DNA of 64,000 nucleotides from Sanderia malayensis. Taxonomy: Eukaryota > Cnidaria > Scyphozoa > Semaeostomeae > Pelagiidae. Each line of letters starts with the position of its first letter. Positions within the stretch are counted from its first letter, which is position 1. A program made the translations under genes and the position numbers. A model generated the notes under the pieces. That model was given only the letters and a program-made list of their open reading frames with translations. It did no database searches and had not been told where the DNA came from. This document shows positions 35,125-45,236 of the stretch, in pieces. The DNA lies in the NCBI GenBank assembly GCA_013076295.1, contig RQOL01000439.1, forward strand, positions 47,667-111,666, in the 5' to 3' direction.

Positions 35125-35289
35125 GACCTTGCTAAAGAAATTCTGCCGTAATTGGCTAGCTATTTTTATTTTTCTATGCTTCCCTGGTACACTAACTATA
35201 GCACAGCACATATGAAAAGATGGAGAACAACCTTATCTACATCTCTATTAGGACAGTTTTTTCACAACCACATTTCATTCACATAATTT
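35125..35289. repeat. Left part of a duplicated sequence interrupted by P1
   Basis: This stretch, together with 39908-40012, matches 40085-40345. Examples are GCTTCCCTGGTACACTAACT at 35180 and 40140, ACCTTATCTACATCTCTATT at 35230 and 40192, and the TTTGGAATCTGATTTCATAT stretch at 39975 and 40311. The right-hand copy lacks the P1 insertion and so shows a pre-insertion state. Confidence 0.75.
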
Positions 35290-35296
35290 ATTAAGT

Positions 35297-35343
35297 CATA
35301 GTCATAAGAAAAAGATAGTCTGGAAACGGACAATCGGCTATTG
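35297..35343. repeat. P1 left terminal inverted repeat (47 bp)
   Basis: Starts CATAGTCATAAGAAAAAG and ends ATCGGCTATTG. It is identical to the complement of 39854-39900. Confidence 0.9.
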
Positions 35344-35399
35344 AGTTCAGCTATTGTTCTCTTTCCAATGTTGATGTAAGCTCGTACCCAGTTTCCTAC

Positions 35400-36635
35400 G
35401 TGCACACTGAAATCGAAAACATGGCGTATGCTGGTGCTGGTGGCGAAGAATTTTTCTTTGGTGATGATTTGGATGCTGTTTTGGCGCTTCTCGATGAAGA
35501 TTTACCAGCGGAAAGTGATCCATTTGATGCAGATTTAAATGTTTTAATGGAAGAGATCGACTCTACTCTGCCTGCTGGAGGATTTTCATGTGAGAAGTGT
35601 GGCAAAATTTGCAAAACAAAACGAGGATTGACCCGGCACACAAACACAAAACATATTGATGTTCGGCCAGACGTCGAATCTTCTGCTGGCTCCAAACGTA
35701 GAACACCAGAACAAATGCTCCATCCACTGTCTTTCAAGAAGTTTATTGAAATCAGTGCTGCTAAGTTGGCTTCTGATGAGTGTTACTCAGACAAACTGCG
35801 TGCCGAGTTCTCTGACTACAAAATCAGTTTTGATGATGTAGCCTTTTCCTATCAGTATGTCAGAGATGTAATTGGTAGTTTCAAGGGAAATGCTGAAAAA
35901 TTCTACCCTGATTTTTATAGGTGTGTTTCCTCTGAGGAAATAGTGTTTAAGAACCTTTCTCGGAGGGGCTCTATCATCTTGGGGTTTGAAATGGCAAATC
36001 ATGTTTTGGCACATCTAACTGGTGCAATTGTCAAAGAGGGTGATGTTGCTTTCAGTCATCCTATCTCCTTTTCATCAAAAGAAGTCAACATCATTCAATA
36101 CCTGAGTGGTTATGTTTTTGGCACTGTTTATCGACGTATCAGACGATCAAATGCCACCAGAAGTATGCTTGGGGTTCAAAGTTTGAGCATTTTACTCGCT
36201 GGAAAATCAGCTTTGGAAATGGAAAGCAGCTTGTCTGAAAAAAACATATTTACAAATGCAAAGAATAGAGGGGGGCTTTGGACTGTTACATCAGAGGTAT
36301 TTGAAATTTTTTCTCTTGTTGAAACAAAATTTCGGCAGTTCACAAATAAAATGAGCAAAATAATTGATAGCAAACAGATGGTATCTGATTTACTGGAAAA
36401 TCCGATTGTCTTGGCAAATTATAAAAGGCTATGCAATCAAGCTTCAGATAAAGTCAGCAAGGAAGTGGCATTGAATTTGCTGGAACATATGATCATGTTG
36501 TATGTCCGTGTCAGAACTTTTTCATATGTTAAGGATCAGGTTGAAGTGCACAATATCCAATCAAAAAAGAAGAAAGCAAGATCACTTCGTACAGAAATAA
36601 AAAAAGCAACTGGCAGTCTGGACCAAGGACATTAA
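35400..36635 (+). CDS. P1 second protein: C2H2 finger plus P-transposase C-terminal-like domain
   Basis: The 411-residue frame (a second Met at 35421 is equally plausible) has an acidic N-terminus (residues 15-55). A C2H2 finger follows (FSCEKCGKICKTKRGLTRH; Cys64, Cys67, His80, His85). The larger C-terminal region contains VNIIQYLSGYVFGTVYRRIRR (about 229-249) and NAKNRGGLWTVTSEVFEIF (286-304). That pattern, a short YxxGYV helix, a spacer, then K-N-R-G-G-L and a helix, resembles the end of the P2 transposase (NIVRKIADTVDC...SHKNRGGLVRVSFGVSKI). The - strand transposase of P1 lacks this region. I infer the protein works with the transposase, perhaps in DNA binding or as a regulator. No exact family is known to me. 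Confidence 0.7.
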   Translation: MHTEIENMAYAGAGGEEFFFGDDLDAVLALLDEDLPAESDPFDADLNVLMEEIDSTLPAGGFSCEKCGKICKTKRGLTRHTNTKHIDVRPDVESSAGSKRRTPEQMLHPLSFKKFIEISAAKLASDECYSDKLRAEFSDYKISFDDVAFSYQYVRDVIGSFKGNAEKFYPDFYRCVSSEEIVFKNLSRRGSIILGFEMANHVLAHLTGAIVKEGDVAFSHPISFSSKEVNIIQYLSGYVFGTVYRRIRRSNATRSMLGVQSLSILLAGKSALEMESSLSEKNIFTNAKNRGGLWTVTSEVFEIFSLVETKFRQFTNKMSKIIDSKQMVSDLLENPIVLANYKRLCNQASDKVSKEVALNLLEHMIMLYVRVRTFSYVKDQVEVHNIQSKKKKARSLRTEIKKATGSLDQGH

Positions 36636-37033
36636 AAACATGCCAAAGCTATTATCTGTGAAGTCCTTTTGCACATTTTGATTGGATACGATGATGATTT
36701 TATTTTTTTATACTGTAATATGTGGGCCATACCCTTTTTGTGTTTTAGTTGCAGCACCAGTTCATCGCTTAACCAGGAATTTTAGGTTTGTTGTATTTTC
36801 AAGAAAAATGATCCACACTACCTAAGAAAGTGAAGATCCTCATCTGCCAAAAACACAGTTTTATCCACCAATATTAAAGCCTAAGAAGGCCTGAAATACA
36901 TACAGTATATATAGAATAAATAGATTTTAGAATTATCTTATATGAAATTTGTTTTAATTCCTGCCTGATCAGTTTCTTATTTAACAATTGTAGTTTCTTA
37001 CATGTACAGGGTTTCTACTGTGCAGCTTTCTTG
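36636..37033. terminator. Shared 3' region of the two convergent P1 genes
   Basis: About 400 bp of AT-rich sequence lie between the two stops. AATAAA occurs on the + strand at about 36915. On the - strand TTTATT near 36700-36706 would give AATAAA for the transposase, so the transcripts could overlap. This is inferred from signals only. Confidence 0.4.
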
Positions 37034-39727
37034 TTACTTCTTGCGCGGCAGGACTGTTTCAACATCAATTTTCGCAATTTCAGGATCGTCATTGCGACAA
37101 TTTCCAGTGATTGGTCGAAACAATTTGGTTGTGCGGATTGTGTTGTCGTTGTAGCCTACATCACGCAGTGATGGGTTGTCTTTGCGGTGACCAAGTGATC
37201 TTTGACGTCCAAAATAATTTTCCAGTGGATCTTGACAGAATCTTTCTGTTAAAATGTATGGAACCCCTTGACAGAGCAGATACTGAACAAGCTCAATGGA
37301 AGAGTGGACAGTGATCTTTACACCCTCATAGGTTTGCCAAGAAATGAACATATTTCCTCTGTCATGGTCAGAAAACTCACCAGGCCGAGCATCAACTGAA
37401 TCTTTCCAATCAGCAAGGTATTTGAGAAATACGCCAGTCAACCATGTGAAGCGTTCATCATGTTCAGACTGATAGGGCTGCAAAAATGGCTTGGCTTTTC
37501 GGACAGACTCAGAAGTGTTCCTAACATTCAAGCAGTCAAAGAACTTATCAAACATCTGACAATAAAGAGCAGTAGCACCTGCCTCAGGTGGGCCAAATGT
37601 TTGAAGAGCCTGAGACACTGATTCACTTAGAACCTGAGCTGCAAGTCTGACATTCATGACAGAAAAGCTTGACAAATTAATGTGATCATTTGTCAGTTTT
37701 GGAACCAGATGTAACCCACAATCCAAATCATCATGGAACAGTTTGGAGATGTGATTCCAAGTCAATAAATCCCCATTATTCCACATACCTCTGGTACATG
37801 ATCCAGCAAAAGAGTTGCGAAGACAATTACGTGCAGTTTTCAGCAAATGAGGAACATCTGAGAGAAAGTAGATGTATCTTTCTTCCTCAGCCATGACATT
37901 ACGTGTGCGGTAGACAACATCTACATCTGCATTTATATCCTCCACACGGGTCATATGTAAATGCATCCGATACATACTTCTGTTTGCAGATGCACCATCA
38001 CTTGTTACACCAACAACTTTCACACCACACTTATCTTCAAGTATACCAACTGCTTTCCAAAATAATGGGAAAAGTTGAGTTGACTTTGCATTGGTTGTGG
38101 CAAAATTGGCAAAAGAAAACTTCAAAGGGTTGACGATGCTCCTCAACAAAAAAACCAAGACATGAGATGCCAATTCATTTGACTTCTTCAAAGTGGCAAA
38201 ATTAAGCTCTGGATCACCCAAATTAACAAAACCAATTAGATCCCCAGTATGTTTGTCCCAAACAAGATCTTCTTTGATTTTCATCTCATCCAATAGCAAG
38301 ATACCATATTTTTCAATGTCCTGGAACTGAGACATGATAGAAGATAACTCTTGGATAACATCTTTGTTGAAACCTTGTTTTGGGCGAATATCATTTTTAT
38401 AGTCTCGGAGACGTCTGCGACTTGGCAATACCACAAACCCACTGTTTGTTTTTTCATCAAATCGAATCTCATCATAAACAGCTGGAGATTTAGCAGCCAG
38501 ACCCAAACAGTATCGGATGATCATAGGATGATAGCGAACATTGGTTTTTGAAGAAGAGAGATACTTTTGTTGTTCTTCCCAGAAGAGCTTCATGAAAGGA
38601 GGAATTTTGGTTTCATCAGTACCAGACATGATGGAAATGAAATCATTGCTTAGTTTGTTGTCAACTTTGAGAGAATTTTGAGAAATTTCTTCTTGCATGA
38701 TGATGATTTCCTCTTTCAATTTCTTGTTTTCAAAACGATAATTTTGCAGAGTGAGTTTTACACGCTCTGAAGATGTTGATGAAATGGGAGCTTTTAATTT
38801 AGCTGGAAGAGTCAAGTTGTCCCTTTTCCTTTTCAAACTCTGTTTCTCCCTTGATTCTATGATTATGCATTCAGCACATTTTTCGGAAGATTGGGGAATC
38901 AAAAGAAGACAAGAAGGAGGACGATACCATTTGCTTTGATGAAGTGGATTTTCCGCTGTACTGTCATACAACTTGGGCACAGAGTGCTCAATGCAACCAC
39001 CAATAAACTGATTTGGTAAACCAGGACAAATTTGCAAAGCTGTTGTTAATTTGATCAAGTTGGATATTGTAATGTATTTCACAGAACGTTGATTTGCAGT
39101 ATACAAAGCATGAGTAGCAGGAAGACTCCACAGCAGCATACGAACAGTGAAAGAAAGATCTTCTTCAACATGAATTTCATACTTGGGTACCATATGAACT
39201 TGATCAGCAAAAGAGAATGAAAGAATGTTACTCACATCATTAGATGTATTCCAACCAGTAAGCTTGAGAGTGTTGGCACGGGTTGAAAATTCATAAAAGG
39301 ACTGGTAGCATTCAACTGGTTGATCAACTAGGCCCACTGGCTCTGAATAACTTGCATGCAAAGATTTTTTTTCCAAGATAGCATCTGCTGATTTGCGAGG
39401 TTTGACCGCAGAAGACGAGGAAGGAATACTTTTAATAGGAAGATTTAGAGTGGGAATAACACCAGGAACCAACGTGCATTTACTGCCGTGGCGATGGTAC
39501 TGATCCTCAGCAAAATGACGCTGGCAAATAAACAACTTTTTGTTATTAATTCGAGCTCTCAATGGACCATCGATGACTCTATCTTTCGTTATAACTTCAT
39601 TAAGCTTCTGTCTCCAATTTGTTTCAAACTTTCCTTCGCCAGATGGAACTTTAAATAACGATATACCTTTATATTGAGATCTTCTTGAAACTGAACAGCC
39701 GTAGATTGAACAATTATCACCTGGCAT
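37034..39727 (-). CDS. P1 THAP-domain P-element transposase
   Basis: The start is placed at Met 39727 (MPGDNCSIYGC), not the in-frame ATG 129 bp upstream, because the THAP finger begins here. The 897-residue protein has a C2CH THAP domain at 1-97 (Cys6, Cys11, Trp38, Cys68, His71, IPTLNLP) and a coiled coil around 370-400. The P-element RNase H-like catalytic region follows, with GILLLDEMKI and GVTSDGASANR supplying probable catalytic Asp residues. Near the C-terminus is the conserved stretch ERFCQDPLENYFGRQR. P transposases bind the inverted repeats, use GTP as cofactor and cut and paste the element. The protein ends soon after the DPLENYF motif, whereas THAP9/P-type proteins continue with a further domain, here encoded by the opposing gene. 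Confidence 0.85.
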   Translation of the reverse strand: MPGDNCSIYGCSVSRRSQYKGISLFKVPSGEGKFETNWRQKLNEVITKDRVIDGPLRARINNKKLFICQRHFAEDQYHRHGSKCTLVPGVIPTLNLPIKSIPSSSSAVKPRKSADAILEKKSLHASYSEPVGLVDQPVECYQSFYEFSTRANTLKLTGWNTSNDVSNILSFSFADQVHMVPKYEIHVEEDLSFTVRMLLWSLPATHALYTANQRSVKYITISNLIKLTTALQICPGLPNQFIGGCIEHSVPKLYDSTAENPLHQSKWYRPPSCLLLIPQSSEKCAECIIIESREKQSLKRKRDNLTLPAKLKAPISSTSSERVKLTLQNYRFENKKLKEEIIIMQEEISQNSLKVDNKLSNDFISIMSGTDETKIPPFMKLFWEEQQKYLSSSKTNVRYHPMIIRYCLGLAAKSPAVYDEIRFDEKTNSGFVVLPSRRRLRDYKNDIRPKQGFNKDVIQELSSIMSQFQDIEKYGILLLDEMKIKEDLVWDKHTGDLIGFVNLGDPELNFATLKKSNELASHVLVFLLRSIVNPLKFSFANFATTNAKSTQLFPLFWKAVGILEDKCGVKVVGVTSDGASANRSMYRMHLHMTRVEDINADVDVVYRTRNVMAEEERYIYFLSDVPHLLKTARNCLRNSFAGSCTRGMWNNGDLLTWNHISKLFHDDLDCGLHLVPKLTNDHINLSSFSVMNVRLAAQVLSESVSQALQTFGPPEAGATALYCQMFDKFFDCLNVRNTSESVRKAKPFLQPYQSEHDERFTWLTGVFLKYLADWKDSVDARPGEFSDHDRGNMFISWQTYEGVKITVHSSIELVQYLLCQGVPYILTERFCQDPLENYFGRQRSLGHRKDNPSLRDVGYNDNTIRTTKLFRPITGNCRNDDPEIAKIDVETVLPRKK

Positions 39728-39853
39728 TTCCACGAAAAAATTAAAAAAGACTGGCAAGCACAATGTAACACACTGCAGTGAGAAGAACGGCCTAAAATTG
39801 CGTGCACGTAAGGAACTGGGTACTAGTCTTAATTTCTTAACAAAAAGATAGAA

Positions 39854-39900
39854 CAATAGCCGATTGTCCGTTTCCAGACTATCTTTTTCTTATGACTATG
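39854..39900. repeat. P1 right terminal inverted repeat (47 bp)
   Basis: Exact complement of 35297-35343; followed by ATTAAGT. Confidence 0.9.
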
Positions 39901-39907
39901 ATTAAGT

Positions 39908-40384
39908 ACACATTCTTATAACCCGAGAAACGAGCACAAGAATATACGCTTTTGCTTTTAAATTTTAGGAAGACAAATTTGGAATCTGATTTCATATTTG
40001 AAACCACCATACTCAGAAACATGCAATACATTATTTTGGAAACTATACTGTCATTAATAACAATTTTAGAAAGCTCAATCTAAGAGCCTTGCTAAAGAAA
40101 ATTCTGCCGTATTTGGCTAGCTCTATTTATTTTTCTATGCTTCCCTGGTACACTAACTATAGCTCACCACATATCAAAAGATGCACAACAACCTTATCTA
40201 CATCTCTATTAGGATAGTTTGTTTTCACAACCAAATACACATTCTTTTCACAACGAAAAGGAGCACAAGAATATAGGTTTTTGCTTCAAAGATTTGTTTG
40301 GGAGGACATATTTGGAATCTGATTTCATATTTGAATCCACCATACTGAGCAGCATCGTGATGTATAAAAGTTAAACCCACCTGA
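39908..40384. repeat. Right flank of P1 and the uninterrupted duplicate
   Basis: 39908-40012 continues the sequence broken by P1. 40085-40345 is a second, uninterrupted copy of the whole unit (about 260 bp), separated by some 70 bp. No coding sequence. Confidence 0.7.
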
Positions 40385-40515
40385 ACCCGGCAGTAACACA
40401 CCTGAACCCAGCAGCAAGCTGAACACAGTCTGGTAGCCCTGTAAGCTGAACACAGGTAGCCCAGTAAGCTGAACACAGTCTGGTTGTGACCCAGCAGTAA
40501 GCTGAGTCACAACCG
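40385..40515. repeat. Imperfect tandem repeat, ~25-45 bp
   Basis: AAGCTGAACACAG occurs at about 40414, 40442 and 40468, within longer variants (AGTCTGGTAGCCC / AGTCTGGTTGTGACCC). CCTGAACCCRGCAG also occurs twice before it. Non-coding. Confidence 0.6.
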
Positions 40516-40724
40516 GCGAACCCACCTGCTCTCATCTTAGAACTATGAAACACTTTGCCTTTAAACACCTTTAAAACACTTTCGGGTGTTGTAAATTTAG
40601 AGGGATTTCAGAACTGTTGTGCAATTTTTGCACAACAAACTGACATATGGTAAAAAAACAAAAATTACTTCTCAGATCGTAATTATAACTGACAAAAATA
40701 AGAAGTTTCTAATGCAATTTCGAA

Positions 40725-43700
40725 CAGTGCTTCACTGGCAAATAATTACAAATGAGATGTATAGAAAACCTAGAGAGCTGACTCGCTATACTCTGCCGTA
40801 CTGAAAAGTGAAGCCACTAGAAATCGAATCGAAAACGAGGTTTGCACGGCAAAAAGAGCAATTTTGCACACTGTTTGCAATGATATTCCTGGAGTTTTAA
40901 TACTATATTTCGCTCGAAAAACGTGATGTTTGTGACAAAAAATGACGGAATTGTGCTAGATATAAAAAAATAATGATTTAGGATATGCTGTTATGGTTCT
41001 ATACGAAGTAAATGCTGCTTTCAAAGAGAATTTCGATGTTCCATATCTTGGCCTAAATTACGATTGCAACGGGTGTAGCAGATGCAACCTAAATATTCTT
41101 GAAAAGGATGAGTTTGTTCATTTGATGCCTGACACTTGGAGTATTGTTGTTGATAAACTGCCTTGTATAACGGGTACCGTATGTTTGAAGGCGCAAGGTT
41201 AGATATGTCATGCAAACCTTGACAATTCTTGACAATCTGGGTGAGATGATCATCTTCAAAGCTGAGAACAACATCAAAGCGATGATCAGAAATGTTTGGG
41301 AAATAACGGTCCCCATTGCAAACTGACAAAACCTGCATCGTCATGGTACGCACCAGTTTACTTGTTGTTGTTATTTGTTTGTTACAACTGATGACAGTGA
41401 GTTTGAATGCTTTCTCACACTCTTCTACTATTTTGGATACGCCAAAGGATACTCGCACCAAGCCTCCTCGATTTTTGTGGGAGACGAATCTGCCACAAGA
41501 TAGTTCCATGCTATAACCATGATCAGATGGTGCTGTTGGAGCCAGTAACAAGGCCTCACTGCATTGGGTACAATCGACAGTATCAGCAATCTTTCTAACA
41601 ATGTTCTGCAATGTAGTATAAGATCTGCTCAAGAAGGGATGTAATTTCGATTTGGTTAAACATCAAGGAAAGGTTTTCCTGATTGTCATGGTTTACTTCA
41701 GATTGTACCATTTCATTGATTGGTGTGTGCCTTTTGCTGGACTTCAGTGAAAACAATTATCCTTGGGGACTTCGAATGCAGGAGAAAAGAAGCTCAATGT
41801 GATCCTGGGAAAATTTGTATGTGAGGATGAATGAGAACCGGTTTACAATTCTGGTTGGAAGCTCCTCTGCGATGGAAAGTAGAGACTTCGATGTCATCAA
41901 GAAACCAATGATAAATGTCTTGCGACGTGAGTGAACCAACAATTGATCCTGAAATTTTATTGCAAGTAAATACTCCGCAATCTTTGTAACCTGTTGCTTA
42001 ATTATTACTAAATTATGAATTCTGATTGGTGATTTGTAGGCTTTCATTCTTGGAGATCGCGAATTGAGAATATCAAACAATCGATCCACATGTCTGATGA
42101 AGGCTACTGTTGGAGCACAGTTCTTGAAATCAAGATGTTTCATGTCTTCACCAAGGAACTCCAGGGCATCTGCCACAGATGAACTAAGGGTTTGAGCAGC
42201 AAGCTTCACCTTCATCTTATGTTTTTGCCAATGTACGTGGTCAGAATTTAATTTGTTGGCCAATGTCCTTCTTTGTCTTTTAACTCTGCCAACATTGTTA
42301 TATAATGCCAAGAAATCACCTGACCATCTGGTGCCTTAAACTCCCCTAAATCACCCAATGCATTTCTTGCCAGCTTTAGCATATGAAATGCATCTAATGT
42401 GCAATAAACATAATAATCCCGTGTTGGATGCTTGAATTTTGTCACCATTGTGTCATAGTTATTTGTCAACTTCAGGCCAAGATTTTTCAATGTGGTGATG
42501 TTTGTTGATGTTCCATCACATGTAATGGACCAAATTCTAAGACCATGGTCTGCAGCCAAAGAAAGACATGCCTTGATAAGAGATGTTTGGGTTTCTGCAT
42601 TGCACTTATCTGTAAGAAAGTATCCTATGGGACATTTCCAATGAGATTTCAACCCGTTCAACGTGAAAACAAGGGCTTCAGATGCAACAGTCTCTGTATT
42701 TTCAAGCACAAACCTGCCATAATCCACAAAACCATAATATTTTGATTTTCTCTTATCAAACAATACATGTTTTCTGATGGCAACTGCATCAATGGAAAGA
42801 CAGCAATCAACCATGTCATGTGCTTCATTGCAACATTTTTCCAAATCTTTAAAAACTTCAGTGAGAAAGCCAGGTTCACAATCAATTGATGTGGTCCATT
42901 CTCTTATAGAAGATGGGTGTGGTAGCTTCAATGCTTTTTTTATGAAGTTGTATGCTCGTGGGGAGTAAAAATTAACAGTCAAAGCAAATTGCTTGACTTC
43001 ATCGCTGTATCTTCTACCAGTGGGCATGAAATGTTTATTTTTTATTTCATTTTTAAACAATGCCAATGATACACCTGAGAATTGATCTCTTAGAACATCA
43101 ATGCTTGATGCAGATAACAAATTGCTATTTTTCGGTGTGTCAAGCAAATCATTCATTGTTCTAATTTTGTTATTTCTCCATCGTAACTTTTGTTGCAATA
43201 ATCTAATTTTTTTTTCTCAGAAATCTTTTAGTTGGAGTGATTGGGACACTTTGCCTGACCTTGACTTTCTTGTTTCCATGTTCACAATTGGGAGAGACCT
43301 CATTTTGTTTTTTTTTTTGGTTGGCACACCCGCATATCGTATTAGAGGTCTTCGTTCTTTTACTAATTTGTTCTGAAGTAGTGTTGGAATCTGTGGAAAC
43401 ACAGAGGGTATGGCAGAAAGCTTCAAGGGAGGTCGCGGTTGGCCAGGAGGTACTTTATAATCAGAAGGTAGAAAATGCTCACTGCAGATGTAGGAAAATC
43501 TAGTTGGATTCCATTTACAACGTCTAACTGCCGAAATCCACTGGGTCTGCCTTTCCTTATTTACTGGAAATCTATCAAAGGATTGTCAAGAAAGCGCATC
43601 AGAAGTTGTAAAGAAACATAGAACTGCAGAAAAACATTTAGAATCAAGAAACATAAAGAAACATTGGTGACATCAACACACCGATGAAAGGCAATAGGCC

Positions 43701-44025
43701 CTGGCCTACTACTGGTGCAACTGCTTACACTGTTTGCGGCAACATTGGCTGTTACTGGTTCCTTCAGACAATCAGAGGATTTAGTTTTCTTGACAATCTG
43801 TCTATTTTTACATCCGAATGATATACAAGAGATGACCATTCTGAGAAGCAAAGAAGTTATAGCTCGTATTGAAAAGCCGTACAATGCAAGGTCACTCGTG
43901 CGTTTTGCCGTGCAAAATTTTTTCTTTCAAATTTAGGCGGCTCCAACCTCGTTTTGGAAGTGAGCTAGGTTTAGGTTTTCTATATACCTCATTGATAATT
44001 ACTTCTTGCACTGGCCTAGGCTCGT
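40725..44025 (-). mobile_element. P2, decayed P-element-like transposon
   Basis: Long imperfect inverted repeats lie at about 40735-40860 and 43900-44015. ATGTATAGAAAACCTA on the left corresponds to TATATAGAAAACCTA on the right complement, and GAAAACGAGG corresponds to CAAAACGAGG. TTTGCACGGCAAAA also occurs at both ends (about 40841 left; 43905 complement right). The interior holds one - strand transposase gene (43839-41021) with stops and frameshifts. I did not find a clear target duplication. Confidence 0.65.
41021..43839 (-). pseudogene. P2 THAP-domain P-element transposase, broken
   Basis: Exon 1 (43839-43682) starts MVISCISFGCKNRQ. A 110-bp intron (43681-43572; donor CATCG/GTGTG, acceptor CTTTGATAG) splits the THAP finger, which resumes with FPVNKERQTQW, YICSEHFLPSDY and AIPSVF. 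After a TGA at 43219-43217 the frame continues with SGVSLALFKNE, GRRYSDEVKQFALTVNFYSPRAY, CCLSIDAVAIRK, WSITCDGTSTN and DAFHMLKLARNAL. A frameshift near 42250-42310 leads into LANKL...HKMKVKLAAQTLSSSVADALEF and TYKFSQDHIELLFSCIRSP, broken at 41757. The C-terminal domain is at 41632-41021 (CTQCSEALLL, SHKNRGGLVRVSFG). This is the same family as human THAP9. It differs from P1 in having the C-terminal domain on the same gene. Confidence 0.8.
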
Positions 44026-44874
44026 AAATTCTGAACTCGAGGTCAAGGACAAGATACCATTAATACCTAAAATACCATAAACGTTTTAAAATGTTTCGAA
44101 TAGGCTAGGTATAGAAACTTCACCTATCTTTATAAGGAAATAAGGTATACTGATACAGATTTATGCTCGTAATGCAGCCTTGCTTGACAACTTTACACGT
44201 TAAAAGTCATTATTTGCTAACAATGAGAATACTTTAAGTTGCTTTGATAAGGAGAGGTATTTTTTGAAGGTCAGAGGACGCATTTTACAGGTAGCAGGTG
44301 GAAGCAAAATAGAGCTTAAGCAGTTTAAGAACAAAGTCATTAGGAATAAATTATATTCTAATGATCCCTTTAGTTTGGATAAAACAGCAAATTAAGATAT
44401 TTTGCTTCGACCTGAGATCTTAAGCCCTGTTTTGCTTCGACCTGTGACCTCTAAAATGTGACTTCCGACCTGTGAAAAATACCTGTCGCTTTACTTTAAT
44501 AATTAAAAGAAAACATCTGTTACAGTTCATCAATTTTCCAATTGTATGCGCTTGCCTGAATTATTCGAACTGGAGTCTGAATTTTTTAAGCTTTACCACA
44601 GCGGTCTGAGGAAGGTGTTTCCCTGTTTCTTTCAAAACAGTGATTGCTGAAAAGGAAAAGTTTCTGTCTTATTCAACAAGACACTGTTTGATGTAATTAA
44701 GATAAATTTACCTGACTGGCTTTTCACTCTTCTGCCTTTTTTGCACATGTTGTCTTGGACTTCCGATCTTTGGACAATGACTTGGTCAGCATTAGTGAAT
44801 GTGGGTAGGCATTGCTGGGATCTCTGCACGGATCTTGGGCAATTTTTTGTATCCTGCTTATGTACCAAGAAATT
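44026..44874. other. No gene seen
   Basis: AT-rich spacer. A short direct repeat (TTTTGCTTCGACCTGWGA) occurs at about 44400 and 44432. No convincing reading frame. Confidence 0.4.
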
Positions 44875-45197
44875 TGGACAAATTACGACTCTTATAGGAT
44901 CAAGTGGGTCAATTGTTGAATATTCATCATTCTCTGAAACTCCTTTTGGTGCTACAAATGTTCATCCAACTGTTTTCTGTATTTTTATGGGGTTACTTTT
45001 CTCCAAAAGAAAAATCAATGTCTTAGTTCTGACATCTCACCTGCTGCAGCCTCTTTTAGTTTATTTCAGCAGATTATAAATTGCTATGGGTTAGATTGCT
45101 ATATTCTGCCTGATTCGTGGGTCATATTTTGTGACTTTCACCTGGATTATGGGTCAACTAGGGGTCATCACTCGATTCCCTCGTGGACAAATTACGA
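44875..45197. repeat. ~295-bp insert between 14-bp direct repeats
   Basis: TGGACAAATTACGA occurs at 44875-44888 and 45184-45197. The sequence between (44889-45183) looks like an insertion with a 14-bp target duplication. Its right part, from about 45003, is an inverted copy of 47165-47341. Confidence 0.6.
45003..45183. repeat. Inverted copy of 47165-47341 (about 180 bp)
   Basis: Nearly identical to the complement of 47165-47341 (for example CACCTGCTGCAGCCTCTTTT and CCTGGATTATGGGTCAAC). It includes the last 25 bases of a Helitron-type 3' end (GGGGTCATCACTCGATTCCC) and its flank. Confidence 0.8.
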
Positions 45198-45236
45198 ATT
45201 ACGGATGATTGAGTTTGCTTCTGTCATCTTCAGCAT

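Larger units (their letters stand above)
35297..39900. mobile_element. P1, intact P-element-like transposon with two genes
   Basis: Inverted repeats of 47 bp are identical at 35297-35343 and 39854-39900. They are flanked by ATTAAGT on both sides (35290-35296 and 39901-39907), a 7-bp duplication where P elements usually make 8. Inside are two convergent genes: a + strand 411-codon frame (C2H2 finger protein) and a - strand THAP transposase of 897 residues, with about 400 bp between their stops. Both are open throughout. Perfect ends and open frames point to recent movement. The insertion lies in a duplicated sequence whose other copy (40085-40345) is empty. Confidence 0.85.

Noticed and set aside
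39728..39856. N-terminal 43 residues of the P1 transposase frame
   Set aside because: They precede the THAP finger and overlap the terminal inverted repeat; THAP proteins usually start just before the first cysteine.
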